Shown here: positions 8,699 through 17,773 of the stretch, in pieces | Layout of the letters: the number at the start of each line of letters is the position of its first letter | Numbering within the stretch: position 1 is the stretch's first letter | Made by a program: the position numbers and the translations under genes | NCBI RefSeq assembly: GCF_014645835.1 | Contig: NZ_BMMM01000005.1 | Location: 365,733 to 429,732, forward strand | Direction: 5' to 3' | From: Streptomyces albiflavescens | Lineage (GTDB): Bacteria; Actinomycetota; Actinomycetes; Streptomycetales; Streptomycetaceae | DNA: 64,000 nt | The notes under the pieces: generated by a model | Told to the model about the DNA's origin: nothing | What the model saw: only the letters and a program-made list of their open reading frames with translations | The model's database searches: none

Positions 8699-9697
8699 TC
8701 AGCGGGTGGCGAGGAACTCGAGCGTGTCGATCACGCGGTTCGAGAAGCCCCACTCGTTGTCGTACCACGCGACCACCTTGACGTGGCGGCCGTCGACGCG
8801 GGTGAGGGCCGAGTCAAAGATCGACGATGCGGGATTGCCCGTGATGTCGGACGACACGAGCGGGTCCTCCGAGTACTCGAGGATGCCGGCGAGCGGCCCC
8901 TCCGCTGCGGCGCGGTACGCCGCCAGCACGTCGTCGCGCGTCACGTCGCGGACGACGGTCGTGTTGAGTTCGACGATCGAGCCCACCGGCACCGGTACGC
9001 GGATCGAGTCGCCCGACAGCTTGCCGTCGAGGGTCGGCAGCACCAGGCCGATCGCCTTGGCGGCGCCGGTCGTGGTCGGCACGATGTTGACGCCGGCGGC
9101 CCGGGCACGACGGGCGTCGCGGTGCGGACCGTCCTGCAGGTTCTGCTCCTGCGTGTAGGCGTGCACCGTCGTCATGAACCCGTGCTCGATACCGGCGAGT
9201 TCGTCGAGGACCGCGGCCAGCGGCGCGAGCGCGTTGGTGGTGCAGGAGGCGTTCGAGACGATCGTGTGCACGGCCGGGTCGTAGGCGTCGGTGTTGACCC
9301 CGAACGCGAGCGTGACGTCGGCGCCGTCCGACGGCGCGCTGACGAGTACCTTCTTCGCGCCCGCGTCGAGGTGGGCGCGGGCTGCCTTCGCCGAAGTGAA
9401 GCGGCCGGTGGCTTCCAGGATGATGTCGACGCCGAGTTCGGCCCACGGCAGCTGCGCCGGTTCGCGCTCGGCCATCACCGTGATCCGACGGCCGTCAACG
9501 ACGAGGGCGTCCCCGTCGACGGTCACCGGCCGCCCGAGCCGCCCGGCCGTGCTGTCGTAGGCGAGCAGCCGGGCGAGAGTGGCGGGCTCCGTCAGATCGT
9601 TGACGGCGACGATCTCGAGGGCGCTGTCGCGTTCGAGCAGTGCGCGCAGCACATTGCGTCCGATGCGGCCGAATCCGTTGATGGCGATGCGAGTCAT
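8699..9697 (-). CDS. gap: Type I glyceraldehyde-3-phosphate dehydrogenase
   Basis: 332 residues, full family length. It converts glyceraldehyde-3-phosphate, phosphate and NAD+ to 1,3-bisphosphoglycerate in glycolysis. The Rossmann start MTRIAINGFGRIGRNVLRAL is followed by VNDL (acidic residue near 34, NAD preference). The catalytic Cys152 lies in SNASCTTN and His179 in TTVHAYT. The C-terminus WYDNEWGFSNRVIDT is typical. The gene is monocistronic, ends at a strong hairpin, and has no glycolytic neighbours. Streptomyces genomes usually carry a separate gap in the pgk-tpi operon, so this may be a paralogue expressed under particular conditions (inference). Confidence 0.96.
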   Translation of the reverse strand: MTRIAINGFGRIGRNVLRALLERDSALEIVAVNDLTEPATLARLLAYDSTAGRLGRPVTVDGDALVVDGRRITVMAEREPAQLPWAELGVDIILEATGRFTSAKAARAHLDAGAKKVLVSAPSDGADVTLAFGVNTDAYDPAVHTIVSNASCTTNALAPLAAVLDELAGIEHGFMTTVHAYTQEQNLQDGPHRDARRARAAGVNIVPTTTGAAKAIGLVLPTLDGKLSGDSIRVPVPVGSIVELNTTVVRDVTRDDVLAAYRAAAEGPLAGILEYSEDPLVSSDITGNPASSIFDSALTRVDGRHVKVVAWYDNEWGFSNRVIDTLEFLATR

Positions 9698-9804
9698 GAG
9701 TGATGTCCCTTCCGTTCGCCACCAGGCTCGTCTGCGGCCAGCGCCGCTGACAGTGGCGACATCGCCACGGTTCGAAAGGATCCCGCCACGCGGTGCCGGG
9801 CGGG

Positions 9805-10761
9805 TTACTCACCCCGGGTGAAGGTGCGCCGGTACTCGCTCGGTGTGGTGCCGAGGATGCGCTGGAAGTGCAGCCGCAGGTTCGCGCCGGTGCCGAGCCC
9901 GACGTCGGCGGCGATCTGTTCGACGCTGCGCTCCGAGCGCTCGAGCAGTTCGCGGGCCAGGTCGATGCGGGCGCGCATCACCCACTGCATCGGCGTGTAG
10001 CCGGTCTCCTCGACGAAGCGCCGGGAGAACGTGCGCGGCGAGACCCCCGCCTGCCGCGCCAGGATGTCGAGGGTGAGGTGCTCGCCGAGCCGGTGCAGCG
10101 CCCACTCGCGGGTGGTGGCGAACCGCTCGCCGAGCGGCTCGGGGACGCTGCGCGGCACGTACTGGGCCTGGCCGCCGCTGCGGTAGGGGGCCGCAACCAG
10201 ACGCCGGGCCGCGTGGTTGGACGCGGCCACTCCGAGGTCGCCGCGCAGGATGTGCAGGCACAGGTCGATGCCGGAGGCGGCGCCGGCCGAGGTGAGCACG
10301 CTGCCCTCATCGACAAACAGCACGTTCTCGTCGACCTGGACGAGCGGGTGCCTGGCCACGAGTGCCCGCGTGTAGTGCCAGTGCGTCGTGGCGCGCCTGC
10401 CGTCCAACAGGCCCGTGGCGGCGAGCGCGAAGGCGCCCGTCGAGATGGCGGCGAGCCGCGCGCCCCGGTCGTGGGCGGCGATCAGTGCGTCAACGACGGC
10501 CTGCGGCGGGTCGTCGCGGTCCGGGAACCGGTAGCCGGGGACGAAGACAATGTCGGCCCACGCAAGGGCGTCGAGGCCGTGGTCGACGTAGTACGCGAGG
10601 CCATCGCCGCCGGTCACGAGACCGGGTGTCGCCCCGCACACCCGCACCTCGTACGGCATGCTCGCGCGGGTCGTGAATACCTGCGCGGGGATTCCGACAT
10701 CGAGCGGCTTCGCACCCTCGAGCACAAGGACGGCGACGCGATGCTGGCGGGAGACTGGCAC
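9805..10761 (-). CDS. GlxA-family regulator (DJ-1/PfpI domain plus AraC HTH)
   Basis: 318 residues. The N-terminal DJ-1/PfpI amidotransferase-like domain (about 8-170) reads HRVAVLVLEGAKPLDVGIPA through LLDGRRATTHWHYTRALVAR. The AraC-type double HTH (about 220-312) includes LDILARQAGVSPRTFSRRFV, ETGYTPMQWV and LGTTPSEYRRTF. The nucleophile-elbow position that is often cysteine in GlxA proteins (SxCTGAF) is serine here (AISTGAFALAATG), so no hydrolase activity is expected. The start is a GTG. It lies about 105 bp upstream of gap on the same strand and could control it or act elsewhere; the target is unknown. Confidence 0.9.
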   Translation of the reverse strand: MPVSRQHRVAVLVLEGAKPLDVGIPAQVFTTRASMPYEVRVCGATPGLVTGGDGLAYYVDHGLDALAWADIVFVPGYRFPDRDDPPQAVVDALIAAHDRGARLAAISTGAFALAATGLLDGRRATTHWHYTRALVARHPLVQVDENVLFVDEGSVLTSAGAASGIDLCLHILRGDLGVAASNHAARRLVAAPYRSGGQAQYVPRSVPEPLGERFATTREWALHRLGEHLTLDILARQAGVSPRTFSRRFVEETGYTPMQWVMRARIDLARELLERSERSVEQIAADVGLGTGANLRLHFQRILGTTPSEYRRTFTRGE

Positions 10762-11060
10762 AGGAAGAGGTTACGTGGGGCGTGACGTCGATACGCCCAC
10801 TGCGCGGACCGGACAGACTACACACCGGCCGGGCTGTCTTCCACGTTGCAGTCCACCGCCCGTCGGCGGCCGTGCCCTTCGCGGCCGCCAGGGAGGCGGC
10901 GGCAGCCTGCGGCCGGCATTACTCACCGGCAGAATCCGCAGGCCGCGTCAGGCGAACTGACCAACCCCTCGTTGACATCGAACCCAGTCGGGGCCTGTCC
11001 GCGTGCCCTTCCGGCGAGGGACGTTGTTGAAGACCGGGTCAGGTTGGGCCTGGCTTGTTG
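10762..11060. other. Intergenic, no gene seen
   Basis: About 300 bp between the GlxA-like gene's start and the kinase-fusion gene's stop. Only short frames without family resemblance are present. It should contain the promoter of the GlxA-like gene at its left end. Confidence 0.5.
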
Positions 11061-12647
11061 TCAACCTGCCGATTCCGCGGGTTGTTCGTGCAGATCTACC
11101 AGTGTGCGCACGAGAGGTGGCAGCCAGTCTTCGTCCGATGAGCGGCGGTCGGCGAGCTGCTCGATGACCTCAGCGGGCGTCGGGCGGCTCGCGGGATCAT
11201 GGTCGAGGCAGCGGGTGACGATGCCGTACAGGTGGGACGGCAACAGGCCGAGGGCGGAGTCGAGGGACTCGCCGTCCGCGGGCACTGCCCCGGCAGCGTG
11301 GCAGAGCACCATGCCGAAGGCGTAGAGGTCTGTGGCGAAGGTGACCGGCGCGCCGGTGAGCTGCTCGGGGGCGAGGAAGCCTCGAGTACCAACGACATGA
11401 TCGGTACGGGTGATGGCGGTGCCGTCGAGGGCTCGGGCGATGCCGAAGTCAATGACGCGCGGGCCGGTGCCGGAAAGGATGATGTTGCCGGGCTTGAGGT
11501 CACGGTGGACGATGCCGCACTGATGGATACCCTCGAGGGCTTCGGCGATGCCGATGGCCAGCGTCTGGATGGTCCTGACGGGCAGGGCACCGTGCCGGCT
11601 CAGGACGTCGTGCAGTGACGGGCCGGGAATGTACTCGGTGACCAGCCAGGGCGGGTTACCGTCCGCATCAGCATCGACCACGGACGCGGTGTGGAATCCG
11701 CCGACCTTGCGCGCGGCACTGATCTCACGGGCGAAACGCCGACGGAATGTGGGATCGGCGGCCAGCTCCCGCTGGATGACCTTGACCGCGACCAAACGCT
11801 CGCCCGGAGAGTGACCGAGATAGACCGTCCCCATTCCGCCTTGGCCCAGCCTCGCCGTCAGCCGGTAGCGATCGATACGGCGAGGGTCCCCCTCCCGTAA
11901 CGGCTGACGCGCGAGCGGGAAATCCGTATGCGGGTGCGACAGCGGCGCGGTCCGTGCGGCCTCCTTCCCGCCGGACATGATCGCGGCCACTTCGCGTTCT
12001 GTCTCTGCTCGGATCAAGGCGGCCCGCTTCTCGGCCTCGGCAGGCAGGGCTTCGGGCTCCCGGACGCGTTCGGCCTCGGGAACCGGGGCGCGCTTGTCGC
12101 GATAGGCGCGCATCCGCTGCTCCACCGACTCGCGGATGGAGGTGGGCGGCTCCATACCCTTGAGCTCGACGCGGTTGACGCGGATGCCCCACTTGCCGGT
12201 CGCCGCGTCGAGGACGCCGCACAGGGCCGCGCTGATCTCGTCGCGCGAGGTGAGGCTGCGTTCGAGGTCCATACCGCCGATGATGTTGCGGAGCTTGGTG
12301 ACCGTGAGCTGCTCTATTGCCTCGATGTAGCTGGTGACCTCGTAGGTGGCGGCCCGAGCGTCCGTCACCTGGTAGTAGATGACCATGTCGATGTTCACGA
12401 CCAGGTTGTCCCGGGTGGTCACCTGCTGGGGCGGGAACAGCAGGACTTGTTCGCGCAGGTCGATGCGGTTGCGGATGGAGTCGATGAACGGGACCACGAT
12501 GTTCAGGCCCGGGTTCAGGGTCCGCGTGTAGCGGCCGAAGCGCTCGACGACGGCGGCGCTGGCCTGTGGGACGACCTGGAGGGTCTTGATCAGGGTGATG
12601 AAGACCAACACCATCAGAATGGTCAGGACGATGATGACCGGTTCCAC
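11061..12647 (-). CDS. SPFH (stomatin-like)-Ser/Thr protein kinase fusion
   Basis: 528 residues. Residues 2-22 form one membrane segment (VIIVLTILMVLVFITLI). Residues 24-185 are an SPFH/Band-7 domain closely like Streptomyces stomatin-type proteins (VERFGRYTRTLNPGLNIVVP, RNIIGGMDLERSLTSRDEIS, KWGIRVNRVELKGMEPPTSI). A charged helix follows (about 190-230) where the stomatin coiled coil would be cut short. A Hanks-type kinase then starts at about 258: glycine loop LGQGGMG, Lys289 in VAVKV, HRDLKPGN (Asp383), DFG at 400-402 and APEQ at 427. All catalytic residues are present. The protein ends just after the kinase, with no sensor domain. The start is a GTG with an AGGGGGAG site. It is predicted to phosphorylate proteins at SPFH membrane microdomains (inference). 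Confidence 0.9.
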   Translation of the reverse strand: MEPVIIVLTILMVLVFITLIKTLQVVPQASAAVVERFGRYTRTLNPGLNIVVPFIDSIRNRIDLREQVLLFPPQQVTTRDNLVVNIDMVIYYQVTDARAATYEVTSYIEAIEQLTVTKLRNIIGGMDLERSLTSRDEISAALCGVLDAATGKWGIRVNRVELKGMEPPTSIRESVEQRMRAYRDKRAPVPEAERVREPEALPAEAEKRAALIRAETEREVAAIMSGGKEAARTAPLSHPHTDFPLARQPLREGDPRRIDRYRLTARLGQGGMGTVYLGHSPGERLVAVKVIQRELAADPTFRRRFAREISAARKVGGFHTASVVDADADGNPPWLVTEYIPGPSLHDVLSRHGALPVRTIQTLAIGIAEALEGIHQCGIVHRDLKPGNIILSGTGPRVIDFGIARALDGTAITRTDHVVGTRGFLAPEQLTGAPVTFATDLYAFGMVLCHAAGAVPADGESLDSALGLLPSHLYGIVTRCLDHDPASRPTPAEVIEQLADRRSSDEDWLPPLVRTLVDLHEQPAESAG

Positions 12648-12746
12648 GCTGCTCCCCCTGCCTGTCAGGCCCCTGGCTCCGGATCCGGTTCACGCCCTTT
12701 GACGCCCCGCTCCGACCGTGCGAAAGCCGCACCGTGATGCGTTGCG

Positions 12747-13041
12747 ATGCGGCAAGAACTGATCGATTTCACAAGGCGATTTGCAGTATGCCGCAACTCA
12801 ACTCACTTCCGTGAGCGCTCAACGAGCTTCACGCGGGCATGTGTGAAGGGGCCCGACCCTCAGCTCGAACGTCTCGGCATCGCGCGGCGCGATCCGATCG
12901 CCGGCGTGGAGGTCGACGATCACGGCCGACCCATCCGCGCAGCGTGGGAAGAAGTCTGGGGGCTGCCGACGCTCACGCGTACCGTTGTGCCGCTGCAGCC
13001 AGAATGGCTGGCCGACCGGACATCCGAAGCCCGGCGGGAAC
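12747..13041 (+). pseudogene. Unidentified gene fragment cut by an IS end
   Basis: The frame reads DPQLERLGIARRDPIAGVEV, DDHGRPIRAAWEEVWGLPTL and TVVPLQPEWLADRTSEARRE, which looks like real protein, and then runs into the inverted repeat of the IS at 13042. The beginning is unclear and the family was not recognised. Confidence 0.45.
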
Positions 13042-14064
13042 TAGGGCGCGTATCGAGTCGTGATCAATTTGCGGGATGTGCCTTCGTGGCACGGTCCGGT
13101 CCGATAGACGATCTTACGTGACGCGAGTGCAACTGACCGAGCAGGATTGGGAGTTCATCGAGCCGTACCTGCCGATCGGCGAGTACGGCCCGTACCCCGA
13201 GCGACTGCGGCAGCAGTTCGAGGGCGTGATCTGGCGGTTCAAGACGGGCGGGCAGTGGCAGGAGATGCCGACGGAGTTCGGCGCCTGGTCGACCGTCCAC
13301 AACCGCTTCCGGCAGTGGCGTGACGCCGGCGTCTTCGAGGCCCTGCTGGAGGGCCTGATCACGGAAGCCGCGAAGCGGGGTGAGGTGGACCTGTCCCTGG
13401 TCAGCATCGACTCCACCACCGCCCGAGCCCACCACGACGCGGCCGGGATGCACCTCGACGAGGACGTCGTCACCGCCCTGGAGAAAGCCGCGGCCGAGGA
13501 GGAGAAGGCCAGGTCAAAGGGGGCGGCCTCGAAGAGCAAAACGGGCAAGAGACCGAAAGTGATCCCGCGCTGGAAGAACGACGACGCATCCGGCGTCGCC
13601 GGAAACTCCGGCTGAAGGCCGCCCTCCTCGGACGTTCCAGAGGCGGGCAGACCAGCAAGGTCCACCTCGCCGCCGACCGCAAGTGCCGCCCGCTGGCGTT
13701 CATCCTGACCACAGGCCAGGCAGCGGACAGCCCGCAGTTCATCCCCGTCCTGCAGAAGGTACGGGTACGCGGGCCCGTCGGCCGACCCCGCATCCGGCCG
13801 GACGCGGTCGCCGGGGACAAGGCGTACTCGTCCCGCGGAAACCGCGCCCACCTACGCAAACGCCGCATCAAGGCGGTCATCCCGGAGAAGAAGGACCAGG
13901 CCGCCAACCGGAAGAAGAAGGGCTCCAGAGGTGGCCGACCCGTCAGCCACGACGCCGATCTCTACAAGGAGCGGAACACCGTCGAACGCCTGATCAACAA
14001 GCTCAAAGCATGGCGAGGCATCGCCACCCGATACGACAGTGATCACGACTCGATATGCCCCTAG
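13042..14064 (+). mobile_element. IS5-family (IS427-type) insertion sequence
   Basis: The left end CTAGGGCGCGTATCGAGTCG (continuing TGATCA) and the right end, whose reverse complement reads CTAGGGGCATATCGAGTCGT (continuing GATCA), form near-perfect terminal inverted repeats. The element carries one frameshifted transposase gene. The transposase C-terminus is shortened: after IATRYD the sequence passes directly into the right inverted repeat. The segment TPNSYLASLHLHASMIWIKD, kept in the related end at 16576-16697, is missing, so this copy has a 3' internal deletion. Confidence 0.85.
13118..14064 (+). CDS. IS5-family transposase, two frames (probable -1 frameshift)
   Basis: The first frame (GTG 13118 to stop 13615) gives MTRVQLTEQDWEFIEPYLPI, the HTH region and VSIDSTTARAHHDAAG with the first catalytic Asp. 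The second frame (about 13570 to 14064) continues RRRRKLRLKAALLGRSRGGQ, DAVAGDKAYSSRGNRAHLRK and ERNTVERLINKLKAWRGIAT with the second Asp and the Glu. The frames are offset by -1, as expected for programmed frameshifting in IS427-type elements; an A-rich slip candidate (GCAAAACGGG) lies near 13538. The C-terminus is truncated, so activity is doubtful. Confidence 0.75.
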
Positions 14065-14109
14065 GTGACGCGCTGAGGTGCCGGACGCCAAGGGCGGGCA
14101 GGAGTTGAG

Positions 14110-15633
14110 TCAACGGTCAACCAGCCGTGGACGCGGGGCCTCACCCGTGGATTCAGCGTCGGTGTCGTCGGTGCCGACCGGGCCGCGGGGAAGCATCCAG
14201 TCCAGCCACTTCGGCAGCCACCAGTTGGTCCGGCCGAGGAGTGTCATGGTCGCCGGTACCAGCACCATGCGTGCGACCGTGGCGTCGATGAAGATCGCGG
14301 TGGCCAGGCCGAGCCCGAACATTTTGGTGGAGGGGTCCTCGGCGACGGCGAAGGACAGGAAGACCGCCACCATGATGAGGGCGGCCGAGGTGATGATCCG
14401 GGCGGTGCGCGAGACGCCCTCAACGATCGCCGTGCCGTTGTCGCCGGTGCGCAGGTACTCCTCGCGTACGCGGGAGAGGAGGAACACCTCGTAGTCCATC
14501 GACAGGCCGAACAGGATGGCGAAGAGGAACATCGGGATGAACGACACGATCGGAACCGTCGCTTCCAGCCCGATGAGTGCGCCTCCCCAGCCCCACTGGA
14601 AGACCGCGACCATGATGCCGTAGGCCGCGCCGATGCTCAGCAGATTCAGCAGTACCGCCTTGAGCGGTACGAGTATCGAGCGGAAGACCAGCATCAGCAG
14701 CAGGAACGACATCGCCAGCACGGCGGCGACGAACACCGGCAGGCGTTGGCTGGTGCGTTGGCCCACATCGGACAGGCTCGCGGCGGCGCCGCCGACGTGG
14801 GCCCTGGCCGGGCCGTGCCCGATCGCCGTGGGCAGCACGTCGGTGCGCAGCCGGGCGATGGTGTCGGCCGTGGCCTTGTCCTGAGGGCTGGTGGTCGGGA
14901 ACACCACGAGGGTCGCGATGCCGGTGGCCCGATCGATGTGCGTCGGCGCGACGGATGCGATGCCCGGATCCGCCGCGACCGTTGCGACGAGTCGGTCCAG
15001 CACTCCCGGATCACCGGTGGGGTCCGCGGCGATGACGAGGGGACCGTTGGTGCCCGGGCCGAACCCCTCGGCGACGAGGTCGTAGGCCCGGCGCTCGGTA
15101 CGACTGTGGGGCAGTGAGCCGTCGTCGGGCAGGCCGACGCGCAGGCCGAGCACGGGCAGCGTCGCGGTCAGCAGCAGCCCCGCCGCGCCGACCGCGTACG
15201 GCACCGGGTGCTGGCTGACGTGCCCGATCCAGCGACGCCACCCGGCGGCGTGGGCGGCGCCTGCCGCCGGGTCCCGCCGCCGTGCGAGTCGGCCCAGCTT
15301 CCTGGTCTGCAGAGCCCGGCCGATCCGGCCGGCCCGGGCCAGGCGTGGGCCGGCGGCGCCGAGGAAGGCCGGCAGCAGCGTCACCGACGCGACCACCATG
15401 GTCAGAACGACGATCGAGACGGCGAGCCCGCCCACCGTCATGAACGGTACGTTCGCGACCGCCAGGCCGAGGATCGATACGACGACGGTGCCGCCGGCGA
15501 AGACCACGGGCCTCCCCGCCGTGGCCACCGCTCGCCCCGCCGCCTCGCGGGGATCGAGCCCGCGCGCGAGGTACTCCCGGTGCCTGGCGAGCACGAACAG
15601 CGCGTAGTCGATGCCCACTCCGAGCCCGACCAT
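14110..15633 (-). pseudogene. MMPL-family transporter, 5' third missing
   Basis: 507 codons remain of a protein usually about 700-740 residues long. Translation starts inside the first membrane bundle (MVGLGVGIDYALFVLARHRE) and continues through a complete second half: periplasmic domain, then VFVAAVLAMSFLLLMLVFRS, LFGLSMDYEVFLLSRVREEY and MVLVPATMTLLGRTNWWLPK. MMPL proteins are RND-type exporters of lipids or drugs. The first 200 or so residues, including TM1 and the first porter loop, are absent. The break coincides with the start of a 5'-truncated histidine kinase on the other strand at about 15639. A functional exporter is unlikely. Confidence 0.85.
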
Positions 15634-15638
15634 GTTGC

Positions 15639-15809
15639 GCCGCCGTCGGGGTCGGCGACGGATACGGACTTACCGGACTGCGCGAGCGCGCGACTCTGCT
15701 CGGCGGCACACTACGAGCCGGCCCGGGTATCGACCGGGGCTGGCATGTCGAAGCCGAACTGCCGAGAGCGAGGAGCGAGAGCGGTGTCCATTCGCGTCCT
15801 CGTCGCTGA
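15639..15809 (+). pseudogene. Histidine kinase, C-terminal ATPase tail only
   Basis: The frame reads VGVGDGYGLTGLRERATLLG and GTLRAGPGIDRGWHVEAELP, the G-box and last strands of a NarL-type sensor kinase (HATPase_c). It ends at 15809, overlapping the start of the response regulator by 26 nt, the usual translational coupling of such pairs. Everything upstream of the G-box is missing. Confidence 0.8.
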
Positions 15810-16446
15810 CGACCAGACGATCATCCGCACCGGGTTGCGGATCATGCTGAACGCCCAGCTCGGCATCGAGGTGGTCGGCGAGGCCGCCGACGGGCGGGAA
15901 GCGGTACGTCTGGCCCGCGAACTACGCCCCGACGTCTGCCTGTTCGACATCCGCATGCCCGTACTCGACGGGCTCGAGGCCACCCGGCTGGTCGCCGGCC
16001 CGGGCGTCGCCGACCCGCTGGCCGTGGTCGTCATCACCACGTTCGACCTCGACGAGTACGTCTACGGCGCGCTGCGTGCCGGCGCCCGCGGATTCCTCCT
16101 CAAGGACACGGGACCGGACCTTCTGGCGCAGGCCGTACGGTCGGCGTCCGGCGGTGAGGCGCTCATTGCGCCCAGCGTCACCGTCCGTCTGCTCCAGGCA
16201 TTCGCGGACCTGCCCGCCGGCCGGCCCGTGGCCCAGCCGGTCTCCCCCGTCACCGCCCGCGAGGAGCAGGTGCTCCTCGCCGTCGCTCGCGGGCTGACCA
16301 ACACCGAGATCGCCGATGCACTGCACATCAGCCTCAGCACGGTGAAGACGCATCTGGCCAGCCTGATGGCCAAACTCGGCGCCCGCAACCGGGTCGAGAT
16401 CGCGATGTGGGCCTACGAAACGCGCCGTATCCTCCCCGGAACCTGA
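15784..16446 (+). CDS. NarL/LuxR-type response regulator, orphaned
   Basis: 220 residues, complete. The receiver domain (2-120) starts SIRVLVADDQTIIRTGLRIM, has the phospho-acceptor Asp55 in CLFDIRMP, the switch residue in VVITTFD and Lys in FLLKDTG. The LuxR HTH (about 150-210) reads TAREEQVLLAVARGLTNTEI and LHISLSTVKTHLASLMAKLG. The GTG start at 15784 has GAGGAG upstream. Its cognate kinase is reduced to the fragment just upstream, so it must be silent, cross-phosphorylated or driven by small-molecule phosphodonors. Its former target was plausibly the adjacent MMPL exporter (inference). Confidence 0.92.
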   Translation: MSIRVLVADDQTIIRTGLRIMLNAQLGIEVVGEAADGREAVRLARELRPDVCLFDIRMPVLDGLEATRLVAGPGVADPLAVVVITTFDLDEYVYGALRAGARGFLLKDTGPDLLAQAVRSASGGEALIAPSVTVRLLQAFADLPAGRPVAQPVSPVTAREEQVLLAVARGLTNTEIADALHISLSTVKTHLASLMAKLGARNRVEIAMWAYETRRILPGT

Positions 16447-16575
16447 GCCGGGTGCCGGGCCATGTCCCATGAGTCCCCGCCCGGACATCAGTGCACCGGT
16501 CGGCTCACGTCGGCTCCACGTGCCTCACCCGCCCCAGAGCGTGACGTACCAGGAGGCCGGAACTGGGACGGTGAG

Positions 16576-16697
16576 ACACCCGATACGACAAGACTCCCAA
16601 CAGCTACCTCGCCAGTCTCCACCTGCACGCCTCGATGATCTGGATCAAAGACCTCACCAGGACCACCCGATGATCACGACTCGATACGCGCCCTAGG
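16576..16697 (+). mobile_element. IS5-family right end with transposase C-terminus
   Basis: The reading TRYDKTPNSYLASLHLHASM then IWIKDLTRTTR* is the last 30 residues of an IS427-type transposase. The sequence ends with GATCACGACTCGATACGCGC and CCTAG, the exact reverse complement of the left inverted repeat at 13042. With that element it brackets the MMPL/regulator segment. Confidence 0.85.
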
Positions 16698-16830
16698 GCC
16701 CGACGGAGCGCTGCCCGGCCCGCTGCGGTTCGAGCAGAAGTTATGGACAGGGCTTTCGTCTTGTCCGTTGTCCATGGCGCGTACGATTCTGGGGCCCCCA
16801 ACGTGGAGGACCCCAGACCAGGCGCCGACG

Positions 16831-17724
16831 TCAGTTCTGGCAGCCACACACCGACTCGGTCTTCGCCTCAGCCACGGTGACGGTGGGGTCGACCGAGGTC
16901 TCTGCCGCCGTGCAGCACGCGTCGACGCCACAGCGGGTGTCCGTCAACTCCCCAGCCTGGCGGACGCTTTCGGTGGTCGGCGGCTTGGTTGCGCGCACGA
17001 TTGCGGAGTGCATGCCGTCGGCGACCTGGTGGGTTGGGGTGATGTCGATGTCGGTGAACCCGGCGGCCTCCAGGCCCTGGCGGTACTCGGCGAAGGACAG
17101 GGCGCCGGCGATACAGCCGACGTAGTCGCCGCGCTCGGCGCGCTGGTCGGCGGTGAGGGTGTCGTCGGCGACGACGTCGGCGACGACGATCCGGCCGCCG
17201 GGCTTGAGGACGCGGAAGGTCTCGGCGAACACGGCGAGCTTGTCGGTGGACAGGTTGATCACGCAGTTGGAGATGACGACGTCGATCGTGTTTGCGGGCA
17301 GTGGGACGGCTTCGATGGTGCCCTTGAGGAACTCCACGTTCGTCGCGCCTGCCTTCGCCGCGTTGGCCAGGGCGAGGGCGAGCATCTCATCGGTCATGTC
17401 CAGCCCGTACGCCTTGCCGGTCGGTCCGACGCGGCGGGCGGACAGCAGGACGTCGATCCCGCCCCCGGAACCGAGGTCCAGCACGCGTTCGCCCTCGCGC
17501 AGTTCGGCGACGGCGGTGGGGTTGCCGCAGCCGAGGGAGGCGGCGACGGCCTCCGCGGGCATGGCGTCGCGCTCATTGGCGGCGTACAGGGTGGAGCCGA
17601 AGTTCTCGTCGACCTCGACCGGCTCGGGACCGCAACAGGCGGTGCCGCCCTCGGTGACCTTCACGGCCGCCGCCGCGTACCGCCGGCGGACGGTTTCACG
17701 CAGGTCGGTGGACTGCTCGCTCAT
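16831..17724 (-). CDS. arsM: Arsenite S-adenosylmethionine methyltransferase
   Basis: 297 residues. It methylates As(III) with SAM in the cytosol, giving methylated and volatile arsenicals. The SAM-binding motif VLDLGSGGGID lies at 81-91. Conserved arsenic-binding cysteines are present: Cys30/31 (GGTACCGP), Cys66 (SLGCGNP), Cys154 (ISNCVINLS) and Cys204 (YVGCIAGAL). A cysteine-rich C-terminus (DTRCGVDACC, then CGC at the end) is typical of ArsM. It is divergent from arsR, with paired dyads between them that probably serve as the ArsR operator. Confidence 0.95.
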   Translation of the reverse strand: MSEQSTDLRETVRRRYAAAAVKVTEGGTACCGPEPVEVDENFGSTLYAANERDAMPAEAVAASLGCGNPTAVAELREGERVLDLGSGGGIDVLLSARRVGPTGKAYGLDMTDEMLALALANAAKAGATNVEFLKGTIEAVPLPANTIDVVISNCVINLSTDKLAVFAETFRVLKPGGRIVVADVVADDTLTADQRAERGDYVGCIAGALSFAEYRQGLEAAGFTDIDITPTHQVADGMHSAIVRATKPPTTESVRQAGELTDTRCGVDACCTAAETSVDPTVTVAEAKTESVCGCQN

Positions 17725-17773
17725 GACTCACTCCCAGGTGACGGGGCACGGCAAGGCCCCGGAACTGCCTGTA

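Noticed and set aside
15208..15783. N-terminal extension of the response regulator
   Set aside because: It is antisense to the MMPL remnant; the receiver domain starts at the GTG at 15784.
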